Below are positions 4,249 to 6,993 of a stretch of DNA of 6,993 bases, in pieces; positions within the stretch are counted from its first letter, which is position 1; each line of letters opens with the position of its first letter. Below the pieces are notes generated by a model that worked only from the letters and a program-made list of their open reading frames with translations, was not told where the DNA came from and made no database searches. The position numbers and the translations under genes are program-made. The stretch is from Acidimicrobiales bacterium (GTDB lineage Bacteria > Actinomycetota > Acidimicrobiia > Acidimicrobiales > Palsa-688): NCBI GenBank assembly GCA_019241495.1, contig JAFAWZ010000192.1:1-6993 (forward strand), read 5' to 3'.

Positions 4249-5067
4249 ATGAGCCCCCGGCCCCCGCTCGTCACCTTTCTCAGCGACTTTGGCCTGGCCG
4301 ACGAATTCGTCGGTGTGGTGCACGCCGTCATCGCCCGCCTGGCTCCGGGCGCCGCGGTCGTGGACCTGGCTCATCAGGTCCCCAGGCACGATGTGAGGGC
4401 GGGGGCACTGACCCTCTGGAGAGCGAGTGAATGGCTGGTGCCCGGTGTCGTCCTCGCCGTGGTCGACCCCGGGGTGGGCACCGGGCGCCGAGCGGTCGCG
4501 CTCGAAGTGCCCTCCGCGGGCGCCATCTTCGTCGGCCCGGACAACGGCCTCCTCCTTCCCGCCGCCCTCCACCTCGGCCTTCCGACCTCCGCGGTCGAGC
4601 TTCCCGACAACCCCCGCGCCAAAGGAGCGACCTTCGCAGGGCGCGACGTGTTTGCCCCCGCCGCGGCCCGAGCGGCGGCAGGAGTACCGATCGGTGAGCT
4701 CGGCCGGGCCATCGACCCCTCCACCCTGCAGGGCGACCCCATCCCCGAGCCCATCCTCGAGAGTGGTGAGATCAAGACCGAGATCCTCTGGATCGACCAC
4801 TTCGGGAACGCCCAGCTCAACATCACGGCCGGCCACGCCCGCCAGCTCCTCGGGGCCGAGGTGACCCGAGCCCGCACCGTCCGCGGCACCGTACCGGTCC
4901 GGGTGGTCGGCTCCTATGGCGAGATCGAGGCTGACCACACCGCCCTGGTGATCGATTCCTACGGGCTATTGGCCCTCAGCCGGAACCGCAGCTCGGCGTC
5001 GAGCGCCCACGATCTGCGCCCCGGCCAGCCGGTATGGCTGTGCCCTCAATCGGATCACCCCCGGTAG
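4249..5067 (+). CDS. SAM hydrolase-family protein (DUF62 / SAM hydroxide adenosyltransferase) lacking the triad His
   Basis: Members of this family (PH0463, SalL chlorinase, FlA fluorinase) attack C5' of S-adenosylmethionine. The common DUF62 type uses water and gives adenosine and methionine. The 272-residue protein has the two-domain layout: N-terminal FLSDFG (10-15), VVDPGVGTGRRA (71-82), VGPDNGLLLP (95-104), TFAGRDVFAPAAA (128-140), and a C-terminal barrel with WIDHFGNAQLN (181-191). The hydrolase triad in PH0463 is D68, R75 and H127, the His being in TFHGRD. Here D73 and R80 are present with the same 7-residue spacing, but the His position is Ala130 (codon GCA). The halogenases also lack the full triad, yet they lose the Asp/Arg too, so this is not a clear halogenase. 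The protein may be a weak hydrolase, use another nucleophile, or only bind SAM. The start is ATG 4249, 28 bp after the HTH gene, with which it is probably cotranscribed. The stop TAG coincides with the putative rex -10 box. Confidence 0.85.
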   Translation: MSPRPPLVTFLSDFGLADEFVGVVHAVIARLAPGAAVVDLAHQVPRHDVRAGALTLWRASEWLVPGVVLAVVDPGVGTGRRAVALEVPSAGAIFVGPDNGLLLPAALHLGLPTSAVELPDNPRAKGATFAGRDVFAPAAARAAAGVPIGELGRAIDPSTLQGDPIPEPILESGEIKTEILWIDHFGNAQLNITAGHARQLLGAEVTRARTVRGTVPVRVVGSYGEIEADHTALVIDSYGLLALSRNRSSASSAHDLRPGQPVWLCPQSDHPR

Positions 5068-5070
5068 CAT
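5065..5070 (+). promoter_or_regulatory. Putative -10 box for leaderless rex transcript
   Basis: TAGCAT (TANNNT form) ends 9 nt before the rex ATG at 5080, the same spacing as before proC and rsiG. Its TAG is also the stop codon of the preceding gene. GAGGGG at 5072-5077 lies only 2 nt from the ATG, too close for a normal ribosome binding site. No -35 box and no convincing Rex operator are seen. Confidence 0.4.
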
Positions 5071-5079
5071 CGAGGGGCG

Positions 5080-5718
5080 ATGGCATCGGCGCGCCGTATT
5101 CCCCAGGCGACCGTGAGCCGGCTGCCCCTGTACCTGCGGGTACTCGGCGAAGCCGCGCTGGAAACGGGCACGATCTCCTCGGAGATGCTGGCCGCCCGGG
5201 CCGGGGTGAACGCCGCCCAGGTTCGCAAGGATCTCTCCTACCTCGGATCGTACGGCACCCGGGGAGTCGGCTACGAAGTGGGCTACCTGGTGCGCGAGAT
5301 CAACCGCCGGCTCGGGCTCGACGCCGACCGCAGGGTCGCCATCGTCGGGGCCGGAAACCTGGGCCAAGCGCTGGCGAGCTACGGCGGGTTCCCGGCACGA
5401 GGCTTCCATGTGGTGGCCGCGTTCGATGCCGACCCGGCGAAGGTCGGAGGCCTGGTGGGTGGCGCGGTGGTGCAGCCGTCGGCCGTCATGCTCGAGGTCT
5501 TGGTGGACAAAGGGGTGGACATCGCGATCATCACCACCCCTGCCTCGGCCGCGCAGGCGGTGGCTGACACGCTGATCGCCGCCGGTGTGGCTTGCATCCT
5601 CAATTTCGCTCCCGTCAGCTTGAGCGTTCCCGACCATGTCATCTTGCGCCAGGTCGATCTCGGCATAGAGATGCAGATCCTCAGCTTCTACCAGCACCGC
5701 GTCGCGGCGAGGGCGTAG
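5080..5718 (+). CDS. rex: Redox-sensing transcriptional repressor Rex
   Basis: Rex is a homodimeric repressor that leaves DNA when NADH replaces NAD+, so it links transcription to the cytoplasmic NADH/NAD+ ratio. The 212-residue protein has an N-terminal winged helix (about 1-80) with VRKDLSYLGSYGTRGVGY (48-65), whose RGVGY forms the wing. It is followed by a Rossmann domain with VAIVGAGNLGQAL (86-98), Y101, and FDADPAK (115-121) with D116 placed to bind the NADH adenosine ribose. The end is QVDLGIEMQILSFYQ (191-205), with D193 and the domain-swapped C-terminal helix. Length is typical (205-225). The DNA-facing segment has Leu55 and Tyr58 where Phe is usual (SYFG-FG), a conservative change. 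It is followed after 2 bp by siroheme synthase and then hemA, so Rex probably controls its own operon, as in the rex-hemACD operon of Streptomyces. No Rex box is seen immediately upstream. Confidence 0.95.
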   Translation: MASARRIPQATVSRLPLYLRVLGEAALETGTISSEMLAARAGVNAAQVRKDLSYLGSYGTRGVGYEVGYLVREINRRLGLDADRRVAIVGAGNLGQALASYGGFPARGFHVVAAFDADPAKVGGLVGGAVVQPSAVMLEVLVDKGVDIAIITTPASAAQAVADTLIAAGVACILNFAPVSLSVPDHVILRQVDLGIEMQILSFYQHRVAARA

Positions 5719-5720
5719 CC

Positions 5721-6341
5721 GTGCCAGTCCCCGACGCGCTCTATCCAGTAAGCCTGGCCCTGGCCGGGAAGAGGTGCGTCGTGGTCGGAGGAGGCGAAGT
5801 GGCAGCGCGCAAGGTAACCGGCCTGGTGGAAGCCGGTGCTCGCGTCACCGTCGTGGCCCCGTCGGTCTGCGACGAGATACGGGCCGCGCCTGTGGAGCTG
5901 ATCGAACGCCCCTACCAGCGAGGCGACTTGGACCTGGCCTGGTTGGCCATCGCCGCCACTGACGACCCGGCCGCCAACCAACAGGTTCATGCCGACGGCC
6001 GCGACGCCCGGGTGTGGGTGAATGCGGCCGACGACCCCGAAGCGTGCACTTTTACCCTCCCTGCGGTCCTACGGCGCGGCCCGGTCACCGTCGCTGTGTC
6101 CACCGGCGGGCACAGCCCGGCCCTGGCCCGCTGGTTGCGCGAACAGATCGCCGCCGAGATCGGCCCGGAGATCGGCCGTCTGGCTGAGCTGCTCTCCGAA
6201 GCACGCAGCGAGCTGAAGGCCGCCGGGCGTTCCACTGAAGGGGTGGACTGGCGCAAGGCGCTGGATTCCGACATGCTCGAACTGATCAGGACGGGCCAAA
6301 CGGCCCAGGCAAGGGAGCGCCTGCAGGCGTGTCTGTCGTAG
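5721..6341 (+). CDS. Precorrin-2 dehydrogenase / sirohydrochlorin ferrochelatase (siroheme synthase N-domain type)
   Basis: This bifunctional enzyme oxidises precorrin-2 to sirohydrochlorin with NAD+ and may insert Fe2+ to make siroheme, the cofactor of sulfite and nitrite reductases. At 206 residues it corresponds to Met8p/SirC or to the N-terminal half of CysG, without the SAM-dependent uroporphyrinogen methyltransferase half, which must come from another gene. Visible features are YPVSLALAGKRCVVVGGGEV (8-27) with the nucleotide-binding GGGEVAARK (23-31), APVELIERPY, ATDDP (79-83), VNAADDPEACTF (100-111), and VAVSTGGHSPALARWLRE (124-141). The Asp pair D104/D105 matches the catalytic Asp104 of CysG. 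The GTG start lies 2 bp after the rex stop. Longer readings upstream fall within rex and carry no family sequence. The end overlaps hemA by 13 bp. Dehydrogenase-only activity (SirC type) is equally possible. Confidence 0.92.
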   Translation: MPVPDALYPVSLALAGKRCVVVGGGEVAARKVTGLVEAGARVTVVAPSVCDEIRAAPVELIERPYQRGDLDLAWLAIAATDDPAANQQVHADGRDARVWVNAADDPEACTFTLPAVLRRGPVTVAVSTGGHSPALARWLREQIAAEIGPEIGRLAELLSEARSELKAAGRSTEGVDWRKALDSDMLELIRTGQTAQARERLQACLS

Positions 6342-6993
6342 TAGTCGGACTGAACCACAGAACGGTGTCGTTGTCGGACCTGGAGCCGATGACCATCCCG
6401 GCCGCCCGCCTGCCCAAGGCCCTGCACGAGCTGGCCGCCTGTGACCAGCTGAGTGAGGGCGTCATCGTGTCGACCTGCCAGCGGACCGAGATCTACGCCG
6501 TTGCCCATCGCTACCACGCCGGGGTCAGCCAGATCCGCAACTTCTTGGCCGACTGGAGCGGGACCCCGCCCGAATCGTTCTCTGACGGCCTCTACGAGTA
6601 CTACGACGAGGTCGCCGTGCGGCATCTTTTCAAGGTGGCCGCCGGGGTGGACTCAGCGGTGCTCGGCGAGGGCGAGATCCTCGGCCAGCTGGGGGAGGCC
6701 TGGGGAGCGGCCCACCGCGAGCAGGTCGACGGGCCGGTGCTGTCCATCCTGTTCCGCCACGCTCAGGAGGTGGGCAAGCGGGTCCGGACCGAGACGGCCA
6801 TCGCGCGTGGCACGACCTCGTTGTCCCAAGCTGCAGTCGCCCTGGCCCGGACCACCCTCGGCTCGTTGGCCGGACGCACGACGCTGGTGTTGGGCGCCGG
6901 GGAGATGGGGGAGGCCATGGCCCAGGCCCTGGCCGGCAACCTCGAGGACGGAGTGCTCCTGGTCGCCAACCGGACCTGGACGCGCGCCACCGA
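6329..6993 (+). CDS. hemA: Glutamyl-tRNA reductase (5' part, runs off the window)
   Basis: HemA reduces glutamyl-tRNA(Glu) with NADPH to glutamate-1-semialdehyde, the first committed step of the C5 pathway to heme and other tetrapyrroles. The first 221 residues, about half of the usual 420-450, are visible. They show VVVVGLNHRTV (3-13), catalytic Cys50 in STCQRTEIY (48-56), H99 in VRHLFKVAAGVDS (97-109), LGEGEILGQ (112-120), and the start of the NADPH domain with LVLGAGEMGEAMA (186-198). Cys50 and His99 carry the same numbers as in E. coli HemA. Two departures from the usual consensus are Gln51 (usually Asn, STCNR) and Glu116 (usually Gln, GEGQILGQ or GEPQILGQ). The start is GTG 6329, 13 bp inside the siroheme synthase gene, with AGGGAG at 6312-6317 as a distant ribosome binding site. 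Translational coupling with the upstream gene is likely. The downstream hemC/hemD genes expected by analogy are outside the window. Confidence 0.94.
   Translation, partial: MSVVVVGLNHRTVSLSDLEPMTIPAARLPKALHELAACDQLSEGVIVSTCQRTEIYAVAHRYHAGVSQIRNFLADWSGTPPESFSDGLYEYYDEVAVRHLFKVAAGVDSAVLGEGEILGQLGEAWGAAHREQVDGPVLSILFRHAQEVGKRVRTETAIARGTTSLSQAAVALARTTLGSLAGRTTLVLGAGEMGEAMAQALAGNLEDGVLLVANRTWTRAT

Noticed and set aside
5038..5060. TGTG (5040-5043) and TCAC (5055-5058) as halves of a Rex operator.
   Set aside because: The half-sites lack the flanking AAC/GTT bases, and the spacing does not fit the known symmetrical box.
4249..5067. A fluorinase or chlorinase.
   Set aside because: The hydrolase Asp and Arg (D73, R80) and the standard DPGVGT loop are kept, and no halometabolite gene cluster surrounds it. 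Only the His is changed.
1..6993. CRISPR arrays, insertion sequences, tRNA or rRNA genes, toxin-antitoxin pairs, diversity-generating repeats.
   Set aside because: No spaced direct repeats, terminal inverted repeats, transposase motifs or tRNA-like cloverleaf sequence were seen. The gaps between genes are all under 200 bp and accounted for.

Overview
The window is high-GC throughout, all supportable genes lie on the plus strand, and GTG starts and 4-bp start/stop overlaps are common. Mycothiol synthesis (mshA), an RsiG/AmfC-type anti-sigma protein, and the proC / small HTH / hemA neighbourhood together point to an actinobacterium. A rex - siroheme synthase - hemA order and a streamlined layout would suit a deep-branching class such as Acidimicrobiia, but that placement is inference. 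This is chromosomal, largely housekeeping DNA. I see no mobile element, CRISPR array, rRNA or tRNA.

Layout. 1-153: the end of a MoaD-type sulfur carrier protein. 154-252: a gap with a 10-bp stem and a leaderless-type -10 box. 253-2846: a tight gene string made of an RsiG-like c-di-GMP-binding anti-sigma protein, a single-domain response regulator, a short XRE regulator and the mycothiol glycosyltransferase MshA; the last two junctions are 4-bp overlaps. 2847-3023: a gap with a GC-rich hairpin, a candidate promoter and a two-part stem. 3024-3875: proC. 3876-4013: a gap with an imperfect hairpin and a -35/-10 promoter. 4014-5067: a 68-residue excisionase-type HTH protein, then, after a 12-bp palindrome, a SAM hydrolase-family (DUF62) protein. 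5080-6993: rex, siroheme synthase (precorrin-2 dehydrogenase/ferrochelatase) and the first half of hemA, packed as an apparent operon for redox-controlled tetrapyrrole synthesis.

How the parts fit. The first string joins second-messenger and phosphorelay-type signalling proteins to the first committed step of mycothiol, the main low-molecular-weight thiol of Actinobacteria. The last string places the NADH-sensing repressor Rex ahead of genes that open the tetrapyrrole pathway (HemA) and make siroheme from precorrin-2, which recalls the rex-hemACD operon of Streptomyces. mshA, proC, the small HTH gene and hemA also lie in one chromosomal region, in this order, in Mycobacterium tuberculosis (from memory).

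Points most worth a second look: (1) the RsiG-like protein has one perfect c-di-GMP signature, E(X)3S(X)2R(X)3Q(X)3D, and a second copy in which the Gln is Leu; (2) the DUF62 protein keeps the catalytic Asp and Arg of SAM hydrolases but has Ala where the triad His should be; (3) three genes (rsiG, proC, rex) have a TANNNT box ending exactly 9 nt before the start codon, which suggests leaderless transcripts.
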